A stretch of DNA of 64,000 nucleotides, from assembly GCA_934045075.1 (NCBI GenBank), contig OW203732.1, positions 16,585,889-16,649,888 on the forward strand, in the 5' to 3' direction. Below are positions 33,301 to 48,300 of the stretch, in pieces. The notes under the pieces were generated by a model. That model was not told the origin of the DNA and did no database searches. It saw only the letters and a list, made by a program, of their open reading frames with translations. The stretch comes from Yponomeuta sedellus (lineage: Eukaryota; Arthropoda; Insecta; Lepidoptera; Yponomeutidae). Within the stretch, counting starts at the first letter, position 1. Every line of letters begins with the position of its first letter. A program made the translations under genes and the position numbers.

Positions 33301-36300
33301 GTCAATACGTGCCGAGCCAACTAAACCGTGGGTTTCCTCACGATGTTTTCCTTCGCGGTTAGCGTGTTGTATTGCGACTACAAATTCGAAAATGTACGTA
33401 ACTTTGAAATTAAACAAAGTCATCGGTACATGCCCGCACTAGGGATCGAACCTGGCTCTCTCGCTTGCGAGTGCATTGTTCTACCCACTGAACTACCACC
33501 GCTCACACATTACAATATACGTAAGTACTTAATGCAATAAATAGCACCAGATAACTACAAAAGCAGGTCAGCGTGTTTTACACACCGTGCCTTTGTTCCT
33601 ACCTAAAGACACTCATTTGAAATCAACTGCAGTCTTAACGAAATAAACAAAAACATTAACTTTAAAGAGGAAGTATAAAAATAATCGACTGTTTTCTGTT
33701 ATTATTATGAGATGCGCAGATGATTAATAGTGCAATGGAACAATCAGAACTCATTAAAGGCAAGATGTTTACAAACATGCCTTGTGAATGACTGATAAGT
33801 ATTTAATGAATACAAACACCTTCTTCAAACGATATCAACCCTTTTTATGTCCCCACTGCTGGGGCACGGGTATCTAAATCGCAGAAAGGTTAGGCCATAC
33901 TCCACTATGGGGGCCAAGTCCGTGTTGGTGCAGGATTGTAAGACAGTGGCGGGCCTTACTGTCAGAAGTTATCAAGCCGCCCAAAAGGCCTCTGACATGG
34001 CTTAACGACAGCCATTACTTGACCGCCGGCACCAACGGCTTAACGTGCCTTGGGAAGCACGGAAGCGCTCGAAAAAATGCAACTAGCGGTAGTCACGGGA
34101 CCGCGTAACCCATCCCGCACCTGACCGCGCCGGTTGTTGCTTAACCCAGTGATTGATTCCAATCACTCGGTTCGCCTAGGCCACGAGCGCTTTTTGCTTC
34201 TTGGTTGTTGCTTAACTCAAGTGATTGATTCCAAACACTCGGTTTGACTAGGCCACGAGCTCTTCACCCTCCATGGATGTTATTAATATATATTTTTCAG
34301 ATTATCTGCTCAGCAACAACCACGTGAACTCGATAATAGTCCACAAGTTCGACTTCTCCGACGAGGAGGTGATGGCGTACTACATTTCGTTCCTGAAGAC
34401 GTTGAGTCTGAAGCTGAACAACCACACAATACACTTCTTCTACAATGAGGTAATTATCGGCTGAGCTAACTTCTTCTTCTTCTTCGGGCTATATTATGTA
34501 GTCCAATGCTGGACTAGCCCTCCCCTAATGAGCGCTATAGCGCCCTATCTTCAGCTTGCCGCATCCAGCATCTGCCTGCAGTTTTTCGCAGATCGTCATC
34601 CCACCTGGTCGGAGGGCGTCCTACACTACGTTTGCCGAGTCGCGGTCTCTACTCAAGAACACGGTTACTCCAACGGTTGTCGGTTGTTCGCGAGATATGG
34701 CCAGCCCACTGCCACTTCAGCTCGCTAATTCTTTGAGCGATGTCGATAACTTTGGTTCTCTGTCGGATGCTTTCGTTACGAATCCTATCCTTCAGAGAAA
34801 CTCCGAGCATAGCTCTCTCCATAGCTCATTATATAGCATAGGTAAGCTAACGGGTTTCTTGAAATTTTCGGTTCGAATGTACGTACTATTACGCATCTCA
34901 GGCGCTCCGAGATTTCGAAAACCAAAAGCGGATGTAGGTACTCTGTTGCAGTTATTGATGGAACCGAAAACAAATTAATACTAATTTATAAACTGAGTCG
35001 TGAAAAAAAAAGACTACATTGGTTCAAATACTGCCTATAACTAAAAACCTATTTATAGGCTAAAATTCCCCCCATGCCGGGGCTCCCCAATCTTTGAGAT
35101 CTTTCTTCAGTACATCCCTCCACCTAGTTTCTAAGGTGGTAAATTGCCACAGCAATATCACTCGGTAGAGTGAGGAAAACCATAATGAAGAAATGTATTT
35201 ATATTATCATTCCTATGGATTAAGCTGACTAAGGTGACGGGATGGTGTAAGGACTTTTTTTTGTAAGCTACGAGTATAATATGGAATTTGTAGTAGCAGC
35301 ACCACTCGCTAACGGGAAGGAAAATATCGTGAGAAAACCGAAATAACCGAGGTGTTGTAGAGAGTACGAAGTTCTCAAGTGCTCTTTCTGAGAGAAGAGT
35401 TTCAGAATAAGTCTTTGTCTCTCTGCATGTGGGGACGTAATAGGCTGCTTATATAATCCCTCGTACTATCTAAACTGATCAGCCCAAAACTAAGATGAGT
35501 ACTTATACTAGACTATAGGTCTTTATTTATTAAAAAAAATCTCCTGTAATACACTCCTCAGAGGCAGTCTAAATTATCAGTGAATACTTCTGTCCCTTTA
35601 CCACAGACTTTTAAACTGACTCTGAGAAGTGTTTTAAGGAATGGTGTTTTTATAAGTAAGACTATTAACCTTTTCATTTAGAAAACTCTTTATTTCATTA
35701 TTTCCAAACATTTAATTTTTCTCACACTCTTTACCTTCTGTAAAGTATCTAAAATTTAGCTATCGGGGTTACGTTGGGAGGGTCGTTATGACTATAAGGC
35801 TATCTGTCACTAGCAAACTCGACTTGTGCCCAATAAAACATTAAAATTAGCATGCAAAAAGGAGTGCCGTACGCACATTGCTCCGCTTAATTCGTCGCAG
35901 TCATGCTATTATAATTTCAAGTTTACTTACCTACGTTATGTCTAGTGTCATGTAATGGCAGTCGTTAAGCCATATCAGAGGCCTTATGGGCGGCTTGATA
36001 ACTTCTGACAGTAAAGTCCGCCAGTATCTTGCAATCCTCCACCATCCCGGACTGGGCCCCGTGGTAGAGTTTGCCTAGCCTTCCTGCGATGCAGGCCTCA
36101 GCAGTGGGGACATACAGTGGTTGATATTGGTGTCGACACCATTTTCATATTACCTTGGTGCGGGCGAAACTTCGTTAGAAGTCATTAGAACGTAACATAA
36201 CAAGACGCACTTTACATAACCAATAAAATAATTGGTCATCGTGGTTTTTCAGAGTTTGACTCAAACTCCGTATATTCCGCAAACATATAAAAGGCATCCA

Positions 36301-39300
36301 AATAAAACATAGCTAATAATGTCGGCGAATTTATTGTCTTAGATTAGATTAATACTCTTTATTGCCCACCATAACAGGTGATTGGTACACTTCCAGAGGG
36401 CCTCATTCCAAACTCATTGCGGCCAGAATATACCTATAAGTATATCTGTCTGAGACATTTGTTGATAAATACCTTTGTGAGATATCTGCACGCACGTACC
36501 ATATTCGTGTACAACAGGATTTTTAGTTTCGATGTATTTCTGGTAATTGTTTTGAGTTATGTGTCTCATTTCATAATACACGTGACAACAAAGAAAAAAA
36601 ATCGATTAGATTAGATTAGAACTCTTTATTGTACACCAGAAAACAAAATACATTAAAAGGCTTAAAAGTCTAAGTTGTGCCGTATACAATTAACGCGGTC
36701 TCATCACTATCGCTGTCCCCGCATTTAGCGAGTGGTATTGCTACTATAAATTGAGAAATATAAATGACATAGGAAACTAAGTCATTGCCACGCACATGCC
36801 GGGATTCGGACCCACGACCTCCCGATTGAGAACCCGCGGTTCTACCGCGCTCCGTTACCATGTCTACTGTGTGGATGGTGTCAATATGAAACTCCTCTAT
36901 TTTTCCACAGCACACCAAAGACTTCCCCCTGTACACGGAGGCGATAAAGTTCTTCAATCACCCCGAGTCTATGGTCCGCATCGCCGTACGCACACTCACG
37001 CTCAACGTGTATCGCGTGCAAGACGCCAGTATGCTGCGCTTTATCAGGGACAGGTAAGATGAGACTATAGCATTTAAAAAAACTTACGGAATTAATTATA
37101 TTACCATCGTAGTTATACCATTTCAAGTGAAATACACGCGAAAAAGTGAATAAATTCTCTCAAAATATCTCGAAGGTTTTCCGAGTTTCAAATTTCGTGC
37201 ATAACTTTACACTCAACTTCGTACTGCTTTTTGATACACTTTTTCTAGTTCTTTTAGAGAAACCTTTAGGTTATGAGAAGGGAAATTACACCATTACACC
37301 GATTTTCCCAGTAATTGGTGGGTGTGCTAATTGCCATCTAATCGTAATTTACTAGCACCAGCGATGGAATAAAAAACGTTTTGTATCTAAAAGTGAACAT
37401 GAGAAATCTTAACAACTGTGACAACTATGTTTTGAACCTACAGTCTAGAAACTAGGATCAACAATTTAGGACTTTACATTCTATGCTAAATGTTCTAAAA
37501 ATGGTTATCATAGATATTAAGATTTTTGTTGTTTACTTTTTGAAAAAAACGTATTATAAAACCTCTGTGGCGTAGCGGTAGCGCGTCTGCCTACCATGCA
37601 AGAGGTCCCGGGTTCGAATCCCGGCTGGGAACAAAAAAAAAGCCCAGGTCTTGGATGTTTACATGTTTGTGATGTCGTTGTTTCTGGTTCCCACGACACA
37701 GGATATCCTAGTGTGTAGCCTAAAGCAATGTATATTAATTTGAAAAAAAAAAATTAAGTGAAAAATATTTATTAGTTGAAGTATATAAATATTACAGAAA
37801 TTTGATAAAGCCCTAGTTACCACACTAGGATTCCCTGTGTTGTGGTGAACTGGTCACCTCCGCATGATGGATAACATAATTATAGTATGCACTTAAGTAT
37901 AATAAGTTATTTCTTATAAGTATCTCATAAGAATAGCAAAGAAATCATTTAATAAAGGATGACACCAATAATTAATTTGTGTGCCTGTGTGCGTTTGTGT
38001 GTGCGTGTGTGTGTGTTTATGTTTTGGAGTGTTAGTGAATGTGTGTATGTGCTCTGGTATGATTTATGATTTTTATTCCATTTGTGGCGCTACTTAGCGA
38101 TCCTAAGGGCCTTAATTGTATTGTTGTTCTTGAAACATTCATAATTTTCTGTCATACGATATAGAGTATTGATATCTTATGTCATCTGTTCTACGAGACT
38201 GCTAAAGCACATGCATGTACAGCTGAAATACCGCAGTTGGAGTTTGTGTTTTAAATTTACAACCTCTTTATGAGGTTGTACATTCAAAAGGTTTTTAATG
38301 TAATTTTAAAGGTCACGATTCACATAAATTTATGAAATTCGATCTTACGCGCTCTACCTATTTTACAACATGCGGTAAATTGTTGTCCTTTAATGCTTAA
38401 AACAATAAAATTTACCTACTTCTACATAGAAGTAGGTCACTTCTATGTAGAAAAAGGTAAATTTTATTGTTTGAAGCATTATCTATCTAGCAGCGCTACA
38501 ACAAAACTGAAAAATCGTTTTATTTGAAGATACAAATAATTGACTTCCATCCAACACAATCATCTCGCCTTGGTCCCAAACTAACCCGTGCCATGCCCTG
38601 TGGCTCGGTAACCAGGCAAAGACATCGCAAACATACATACATACATACATACATACATACATACATACATACATACATACATACATACATACATACATAC
38701 ATACATACATACATACATACATACATACATACATACATACATACATACATACATACATACATACATACATACATACATACATACATACATACATACATAC
38801 ATACATACACCTTCGCTTCATCAACGTTCATGGGTCAATATTCCAGGTATAGAAGTTGTAAATGACAAAACTCAAATTTGTATTTCAGGTATTGCGCATG
38901 TTTAAGTTAACCCTATATAAGTCTTCAAAAACCTAATTAGAGGCTAAAAATTCCACCCATGCCGGGATTCGAACCCGCGACCTTTGGCTATCCGCGCCAG
39001 ATAGGTTTAAATAGGTTTTTAAAATTGCCCTTAGCACGGGTTAATGCATTAAAAATAATATAACCTATATAAGTCCTCATACCGGGCTCAGGCCTTCTCT
39101 CAGAGACGGAGTTTACACGTTCAGTCTGGCGTCAGTCAATTCCATCAGTCTGGTTAGACTGACGGCAGACTGATTATCTATTCAGTGGACTAATGGACCA
39201 GACTGACGGATATTCGAATAGCTCGATTAAGTTCACGGACTGATCTGACGCCAGACTGAAATGTAAACTCCGACTGAGACACAAGCAACCAGCATTGATA

Positions 39301-42300
39301 CGTTCCAAGAAAACTATCGAACAATACTGCTTATTGTCATGTTAATCGACTCCAGCGGAACTTGACGTCATACTGTGAATAACTAGCGCTCGAATTGCAC
39401 CGTTATATGTAGCTAAGTATTGTAAACAATTCGTCATTTATTTTCAGAACGGCAGCTCCCTACTTCAGTAACCTGGTGTGGTTCATCGGCAAGCACATTC
39501 TGGAATTGGACGCGTGCGTCAGAAACGACGCTGAGTAAGTGTCTAAAGGGGTTTTACGAATGTGCTAGTTACTTCTTGGATTCGACCAAGTGGACTTAAT
39601 TATTATTATTAATAGGTTTATTTATTTTATTTTTGTTCATTAAGCATGTAAAACAGCTAACAATCTTAGTACAATATAATACGCTATTTGCCACGTATCA
39701 AATTTTGACGCGATAAATGAATATTTCCTGTAGTATTTGACGTAAGAAACCGAAATATATTGATTTTGCTGAGTAAGTATGCAGGATGGCTGCAAAATTT
39801 GCAAAGTACAAAAAATTTTTCCTCGTTTAATTCGTAACGGCGAAAACGCTATCCGCCATCTTGAAAGGATCTAAAGTATGTAAACAAACATCTTTCAGCC
39901 AGAGCCAGTGGACATTGATTATTATAGGACTTACATCAAAATCACGCTAACGGTGAAGGAAAACATCGTGAGGAAACCCGCGGCTTGGTTGGCTCCGCAC
40001 GTATTGACTAGTCTTTCCTGTGGGCTAGGCCGACTAAGCTGTCAGGATGGTATAGGTGCTGGGCAAGCCTAAAAACCATCTATAAAACCATGTCCCAGGC
40101 ACTACAGCGTCGGAGTGGTCCCTTCACCCATCTAGTGTGTGAGTGAAGATACCACTGGACGCTGTATAAATCATCTCATTAAGTAGATGCAAAAAGGCCA
40201 ATAGTTATATTTACATCAAAGTGATCTTCACATAAATACACCCGAGTTTCAATTGATAAAGAGTCGGGGTCTCTTTTGGCAAGTTTGAGCCAAGTTTTTC
40301 GAATGTTAATTTCACTGGGCACACATATCCACAATTTCACGGGGGTCTTTATTGACGTGTTTTTTTATTCTCGAATTATGCAATAATGATAATTGGTATA
40401 TATTGGATGTAAATTCGATGAAATCATGGTTGCGTTGTTGTTATTTCACTATGCTCAGGGATCACTTACAGAAAATTGAATGTCAAACTTTGTTTACAAT
40501 TTTTTGGACTTCAAACCATAGACTAAAATGGCTGACCGCGTTTTTGGCTGTTTAGGAAAATAAAGTTGTAAATATATTTTTATGTTGCTTTTAGGTCCTC
40601 AAAAAAATTTACTAAAATATTTTTTGGTCTAATGGAAGAGTTATTTACCGTTTAAGACTTACTTGAAAAGAGAGTCAAATAGCGGATTGTAGTATATACT
40701 AGTTTTAAGCAGATTATCACCCAAACTCTACATGCACGTTAAAATACATAGATAACTCTAGGTTTGGGGTCACCACTATAGGGAAGAGCGGGTGCTCGTG
40801 CTCTTCCACTATGAAGGGAAATTTACCGCCAGGCAGATCGTATGCCTGGGGACGGCCGATCCAATTGTTGTTAGTCGGATGTTATATTAAGGTATGTCAA
40901 GTGAAACGCTTGGATTGCGCGATGCAGAAATGTTGGAGTTTGTAGTGTGCGCACAGAGTTGACATGTGCTCGCCACGCAACCTAAATAGGTAGTCCTCGT
41001 ATTTAGAAATGATGAGACTAGCATTATTTAAAAACTACAGAGGACCTTCCTCCAACATAGAACTACAAAAGAGCCCTTTAAACATTTATCACATTTTTTG
41101 CACATAAGTAAAAAATACAATGGCACTGTGGCGGACGCGGCGTGCGAGTTTGTGAGAAACATAAGAATATTTTGCTCTAGTACATGAAGCTCGTCATAAT
41201 CTAGTTACCTGACTGCATCTTGACAAGCGCTCTTGGCCTAGTCGAACCGAGTGTTTGGAATCAATCACTTGAGTTAAGCAACAACAGGCGCGGTCAGGTG
41301 CAGGATGGGTGACCGTCCCGTGACTACCGCTAGTGGCATTTTTCCGAGCACTTCCGTGCTTCGAAAGGCACGCTAAGCCGTTGGTGCCGGCGGTCATGTA
41401 ATGGCAGTCGTTAAGCCATGTCAGAGGCCTTAAAGGCGGCTTGATAACTTTTGACAGTCAGGCCCGCCACCGTCTTACAATCCTGTACCAACCTGGACTT
41501 GGCCCCCGTGGTGGAGTATGGCCTAACCTTCCTGCGATGCAGAAAGAGACTCGTGCCCCAGCAGTGGGGGCATAGAGAGATTGATGTTGACTGACTGCGA
41601 ATGCAAAGGAGCTAGAAACTGACTGGGCTTATGTAATAATATCCAACAATTATAACATCTGGACTCTTGAATTGATATGAAAATAAATTACCTACTCTGT
41701 CTAGAGTGGGCTCGGTGTATTTCTAGCTTTATTATACTTGTATATCTTACCAACCGTAAGATAATTGAGTAATTGAGCAGAGTAATTGCTCGAATAGCTG
41801 AACTACTCTGGTTCATACATCTATCTAGGTACATATGCCGGCTAACATCTTGAGCATAAGGCTTATGCACTGCAGAACGACAATAAAGCGCATCGCTGGG
41901 TGCAGGGCTTATCAATGAAACAAGTCAAGCCTTGTCTACAGGTCAATAATAGACTTAGTTATTTAGTACAATTTAGTGTACCAACGCCATCTAGCGGTGA
42001 ACGACCTCAATCATTATCCTAGCCCCCGTTGTTCCAGCCACCAATCCCAACAGAAGCTCGACGACTTGGTCGCCGAACACTTGGACCATCTCCACTACAT
42101 AAACGACATACTCTGCCTCAACATTCCCGACCTAAACGACGTACTCACTGAGCACTTACTGCACAAGCTTCTGGTTCCGCTGTATATTTACTCCCTGACA
42201 TCGGAGTCCATTGCCAGGCGCGCGCAAAGCCCCTTGCCCTTCAACAGAGACCAGATACAAAGCATCGAAGTGATCACTAGGAATCTAGAGGCGATATTGA

Positions 42301-45300
42301 AAGGGAAATCCGAGTCACCAACGAAAATAAACTTTCCCAGGCAGAGAGTAGAGTCAGAAGAAGAGTTCAAACCGTCTGTTTCGTGCGTGGTCTCCCTGTT
42401 CTTGCTTTCGCAAGTGTTTTTAATCATAACACACGGCCCCATAGTGCACGCTCTAGCGTGGATCATACTCCAGTCAGACTTGTCGGTGTTCGAAGACGGC
42501 GCGACGAAAATTCTAGAAATGTACATAAGCAACGCCAAGTCGAACGTCAAGTTGGAGTTTTCTAAACCGCAACTGAGCCTCGAGAAGGCACTAGAAAGCA
42601 CGTCTGGGCACGAAAGGGATTACACGACGCCCGAGTACGGTGGACCTAAAGGTTTTAGCTTCGACACGGATCAATCGAGCTGCGATCTAGACCCGGAGCT
42701 GGTTTCAAACTCGCTTCCGTCCACGTCGCATGTAAGTGAGACTTCCAGTGTAGCTCACGACTCCACCGAAGATTTGGTGTCACAGACGACAGTGAGAACA
42801 GCCACAGTATTGACAAAGACTAACATGCCAGACTCGCCTCTGCCAGATTCAGGCATCGAAACGATCTCGACAAAAACTCTCACGGAGTTAAACATAACAG
42901 ATGAGGAGAAGCAAAAGTTGCGCAGTGAAGTGACTCCTGTATCCTCGGCCGAGCAAATAGCGACCTTAGAGGTTATTCTGGATAAGGAGAACAAGGAACT
43001 TGACCGGCGGCCGTTCTTAAAGACTATTTTTGATTCGCTGGACTGCAGTGAGAACGATTACAAGGCGTTGTTTGCTTTGTGCCTCCTGTTTGCACTGATT
43101 AACAATAAAGGTGAGTACTAGATTAGTTTTTGTAGCTTTTTGTTGTAGTTTGTGGTGTTCTAAAGCTATTTAAATTAAAACTGAAAAATGTAGCTTTCGG
43201 GTTTAAAATATAGGTAAGTCGAAAAGTACTAGGGTGCAATTGTGGCAGCCCCAAAAAAGTTTTCCGTTTCTTTTTGGTAAGGGTAATTTATTTTATTTTA
43301 TTAGAGAAAACAAACAGTTACACAAAAAACATTTGCTTAACTTAAAGTTGGTATTAAGGTTAGTTACATGTATAAGTATAACCAGCAGCGTTTTCTACAG
43401 TTTACAATATAAAAATATTAGAATACAATAGGCACAGTGTGAGAAATGCATGTGTAGTAAACAAACAAGTAACATGAATATCAATCATGTTAAGCTCTTT
43501 TCTAAACTAGATAAACACAAAGGAAAAAAAATAAAATAAAAACAACACAAACAACCGACCGAGTACGTACACTACAAATACAAATCACATCCATCATGTA
43601 AAATCACAGAACGGTAGATGCAAGATGAGTTACAGATTTCCTAAATAAGCCCGGGGATAACATAAACAAATCAATGTGATGCAAATACTCATTATAATTG
43701 TGCATTAGCCTATACAGTGTTAGGTTAGGTTACGCTCACCAGCGTTAGTTCTACACCTCTTAGTTAGGAACAAGCGGTGGGGGTAGCCCTCACGAATCCG
43801 CTGCGAACCACTCGGAACTCGGTACGATATTTGGTTAACTAGCGAATTGGTATCAAATCTATTATGGCAAAGATTATAGAAAATCATGGAGTCCAGGAGA
43901 AACCTTTAACGATATTAAGGAAAATTAGGATTAGGTAAAGTGGATTCTCAGGGACGATTATAACAATACACGGTGTTACTATATCAAGCAATAGTAATTG
44001 TAGTTAATAATATACCCAATGCCGTCTGATGCTTTGATATAGTGTCAATACCTTCGCAATGCATTTATGAACAGTATTAAAAAAATCTCAGATAATGTTG
44101 TGCTCACCTGTAACAGGCTAAAATGCTAGGATAGACCTTTCCTTGGTGTGGCTTAAGAAAGAAATATAATTCAGAAAATTCATATAATTCGGATATTGCG
44201 AATATATCGTAACCACGTAAATGTATTTTTTTGTATCTGGAATGATGTAGGAATATAGTGTTAGCTCTTGATTCTTTAGAGCAACCACTTGTGGCCTGCT
44301 TCTGCCAAGTAGTCTATTCTTAATACTGCGACAGTAAAATATAAATTTTCACTCGAAATTAGGTCCAACCTTACGGGTATTAAGATTTGATATTCTGAAG
44401 TAGTCAACGGCAAATAAGGCAACGACAGAGTGACCTTTTTTGCTACCCGTATCCTGAACACTGGCATCTAAATATGTAAAAAATAAATTTTAATATGTGA
44501 AAACTAAATATGTAAAAAAAAGTCATTCTAAGGGTGTGCTTATTAAATATGTAACTTTACTTTCACAGTATCTGGATAGATATCGGTTGATTCATCATTG
44601 ATAGGTATCGGTTGATTCATCATTGACAAAAATTCGAAAAAATACAGACTATCAAGATGTTGTGAATTATGCCCTTAACTCATATCTAGTAGAACACTAG
44701 AAACTAAATTACTAACGTGTATGTACTGTCTCTGTCTTTGCTTGCCTGGTTGTTTAGTCGGTAAGATTATTTTTACTAATTGGAAGGCAAAATTATTAAT
44801 AAAATAGTATAGTAATATTTATTTTTACATTTATTTCACTACCATTAGATGCTTTCCTAATTCGATTCGACGAAGGACTTTGCACACAAACGCACGTTTT
44901 TGATGAGCACGTCTTCTGCGTGTTATCAACGCGTATTAGCAGATTTAACGCAAACGTATCAGATCAAACGCAAGGATCTTGTGCAAAGGTCATGAAAAGT
45001 GCTTTCAAGAACGTCTTGTGCAACAGCCCTTAATGTAAATAGTGATCGGAAAAGACATTGCTTTTTGCGCCGAATTACGTCAAAAGCAAGGTTCATATTG
45101 GATTGCGCGCCAGCATTATTTTGCCGGATCAGCCGGCGGATTTTTTCTGAAATTCCCAATGCCGTATTTTAATACCGAATGATATTGGACCCAGATGATC
45201 CGATTTCATGCACAAAAAGTACCTTAATAAAGTCTAGCATTACCGTTAGTAAACTCCTGTAAATTGGGAATATTTTCAACGATGCATCTGAAAGCTAGTC

Positions 45301-48300
45301 AGATTGTATAAATTATATACCACTAAAATCTCTCTGGCTCTCCTCGAACGACCGTACCGAACCAAGTCGCTTTTTGTGTCTACACTATGGACTATGGCAA
45401 CATTTAGCTAGGCCAAAAACCTAGAGTCATTTCCGATTACTGCTCATATCTTTTCATAGCTCTATGAAGATCTACCTTTCACACTAAGCTAGGAATTCTT
45501 TTCGTGATTATCTGCACGTGTCTTGTGAATTAAGCCAGTAACAGTATGATTTATAAAATGCGATTCCACTAAAATACAGCACTACCCCTTGTTTCTCTTA
45601 CACTTACAATATTTTAATGAACTGTTAGGAGCTGCTTTCTTTCTTTTCTGTATACTGTTTAACCAACTGGCGGCTGTAGTAGATTAACGGCTTGTTAATG
45701 TACCATAGACGCGTTTTATTTTCTTCGGTTTTGTTTTTCTTGTAAAACCTACCACAAGTAGTCTGTACTTTAGTCAGCGTTTTTGTTGTGTTTTAAGGAA
45801 GGGTGTTTTTATAAATATGGCGTATGTATTTTTTTATTGTTGCAATAAATTTATAAACGTAGATTGTTTTCGGCATAGATTGTGTGTCGGCTTATACTGA
45901 CTATGCATATTTCACATAACATAACCTCACGCCTGTATCCCAGAGGGACAGAGACTAGGGATTGCCGCATGCCATGCCACATGCATATTTCACTCATGAA
46001 AACATGAACTCATGTATTAAGACTAACCTAATTCGTATTGATCGTTGGAAATTCTAAAACAGGGATACTCAAAGTATATATAGTACGCGAATCATTAGTT
46101 GATCGTGCAGGGTTCGCGATAAGATTGAACCCATATTACCTAAGATCTGCAAGCCATGGGTTTAATGAATACATCACCGAGATACTATCCGCCTCGGTAC
46201 TGTGAATCTATCTTAGGAGATGAACACACATACGCGATTTGCATGGTGACATTTTGAACCTGGAGTTACTCTAAACAAGTTGCTTTTAATGTCTTACCCC
46301 CTTATTCATAATGGTCCGCTAACTTAAAATAGCTGTTAAAGAGTGTTGTTTTTCATTCTCACTTAGGTCAATAGAATAAGACAGAGCAAGAATTAGCAAT
46401 GCTTTAAGTTATCAGACTATTATGAATAAGGGGGTTATGCACTGGCACTGTAGTGTACAATTTAATGACTGATCTACAGTCTATCTTGCACGCTTCTTCT
46501 ATTTCTCTACTCTTCTCAATAGCGATTGTGACGTCGACAATCCATCCCGCTCGTACGTTACAACATTGTAAAGGCGAAAAAATAATCGTTATACCATGAT
46601 AAATGTATAGTTTATCCTTTGCCCAGCAGTGGGACACAAACATACAGGCTACGTAAAAAAATGTATAGCCAGATCGGCACGAGAAAATAAAATTACCAAC
46701 ATGTACATATTATAAGCTTAATTACGCATTCATCTACTTTATATTTTGTGGGAAGAATCCGACCAGGTTTCAAAGTTTCTAGATAAAGTAAGTGAATCCG
46801 GAATGCAGCTTAAGTTGTTTGTGATTCGTTTAGCCGATTTTATGTAACAAAAGCTTATTGCTAAATTTTTTATTCAATCATAATCACAGTTGCATAATTG
46901 TATAACACAATGACTTAGCCGTAATGTTTTACAATTTAAATTTATAGACAAATAATAAGTGACTAAAATATCGGTGCCTTATTCTAGTGTCGATATGATC
47001 AACGTTGGTCAAAACTATTTTCATCCTTTTACAAATCATTAAATGCCCGAACGTGCCAGCGAGAGGGAACGCCGACGTCATAAACCCCTTTTGTTCCCCT
47101 AAACTTCACATACCACAGTACTATCTTCAACAAATATCCACAGGCGTAAACACTGAGCTCCTAGACACACTTCTGTGCCCGGAAGCGGAAATGCGCGGCT
47201 CAGTGAGCGAACCAGAGGTCAAAGCAGAGGACGAGACGACAGCGTCACCTAGCGGTAGCGCGGAGGGAAGTAAGACCTCCACGCCCTCCAAGCAGAAGCA
47301 TCTGGCCAATTTCAACGCTCTGTTGCTGTCAAAACTGATGTGGATCGCCAATTCGAGTTGTAAACCTGGTAATAAATATATTTTTTCTGTTTATTTGTAC
47401 ATTTCTTTTACACGCTAGCGAGAATGAAGATAATTAATTTCATCTTAGCACTAAAATTTAATTTTAATTCAATGGTACTAATGCGAAGTTTGAGTAAATG
47501 ATAACGGCTAATCGGATCTGGATGATTTTTGGCACAGATATAGATTATGATCTGGAACAGCGCATAGGCTCTTTTTTATCCCGGAAATAATTCCACCGAA
47601 ATGTATAAATATAAAAAAATAATAATGCACTAACCCGATTCAACATGTAGGTACTGTCTCCATATTATCAAGATTTAGGTAAAACGATTATTTAGCTTAT
47701 GGTAAGCTTATGTAAGCAGAATCCTCCACCAACCCGGACTTGGCCCCCGTGGTGGAGAATAGCGTAATCTTTCTGCGATGCAGGAAGAGACCCATGCCCC
47801 AGCAGTGGGGACATACAAAGGTTGATATCGATAGTAAGCTTGGGTAAAAAGTGGCCAATTAAAAATACCCATCAATGTCCTTTGTTCTCTTACACCACAC
47901 TCTTAAAATATCTCGTCGAATGCCATTATACGGAGTCCGATAAGAGTGAAGTTGTCCTTTCTAGCGTCAAAAGTGCGCCTAGTGACGCTGGAGCTTAGCG
48001 TGACGTTACTCCGAGTGGCCATCCAGGGGGCTTCGGGGCGACCGAACTCCCGGTACCTGGCCCAGACTGAAAACTTGAGACAAAGAGCGTCAGCGCTGGC
48101 GAAAAACTTCTACAAATGTGACGATATCTTCTTGGATATGTTTGAGGACGAGTAAGTAGGACTAAGGACTTGCATGTTATTTTATTTATTTCACCTTAAG
48201 GTACTTTTTAATATAATATTTATTAATATATTAATAGTGTTTAGCTGACAGAATAGTATAGTTGCTGGGAAGGCTACTCCATTTTAAAAAAAAAACAATG

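Noticed and set aside
34556..34978. 140-codon plus-strand open frame
   Set aside because: The minus strand carries an RTE-type LINE remnant here with recognisable [13 protein letters not shown] residues; the plus frame is its shadow.
38483..38865. Open frames of about 100 residues on both strands across the ACAT array
   Set aside because: They translate the tetranucleotide repeat (Met-Tyr-Val-Cys or His-Thr-Tyr-Ile); no coding constraint is visible.
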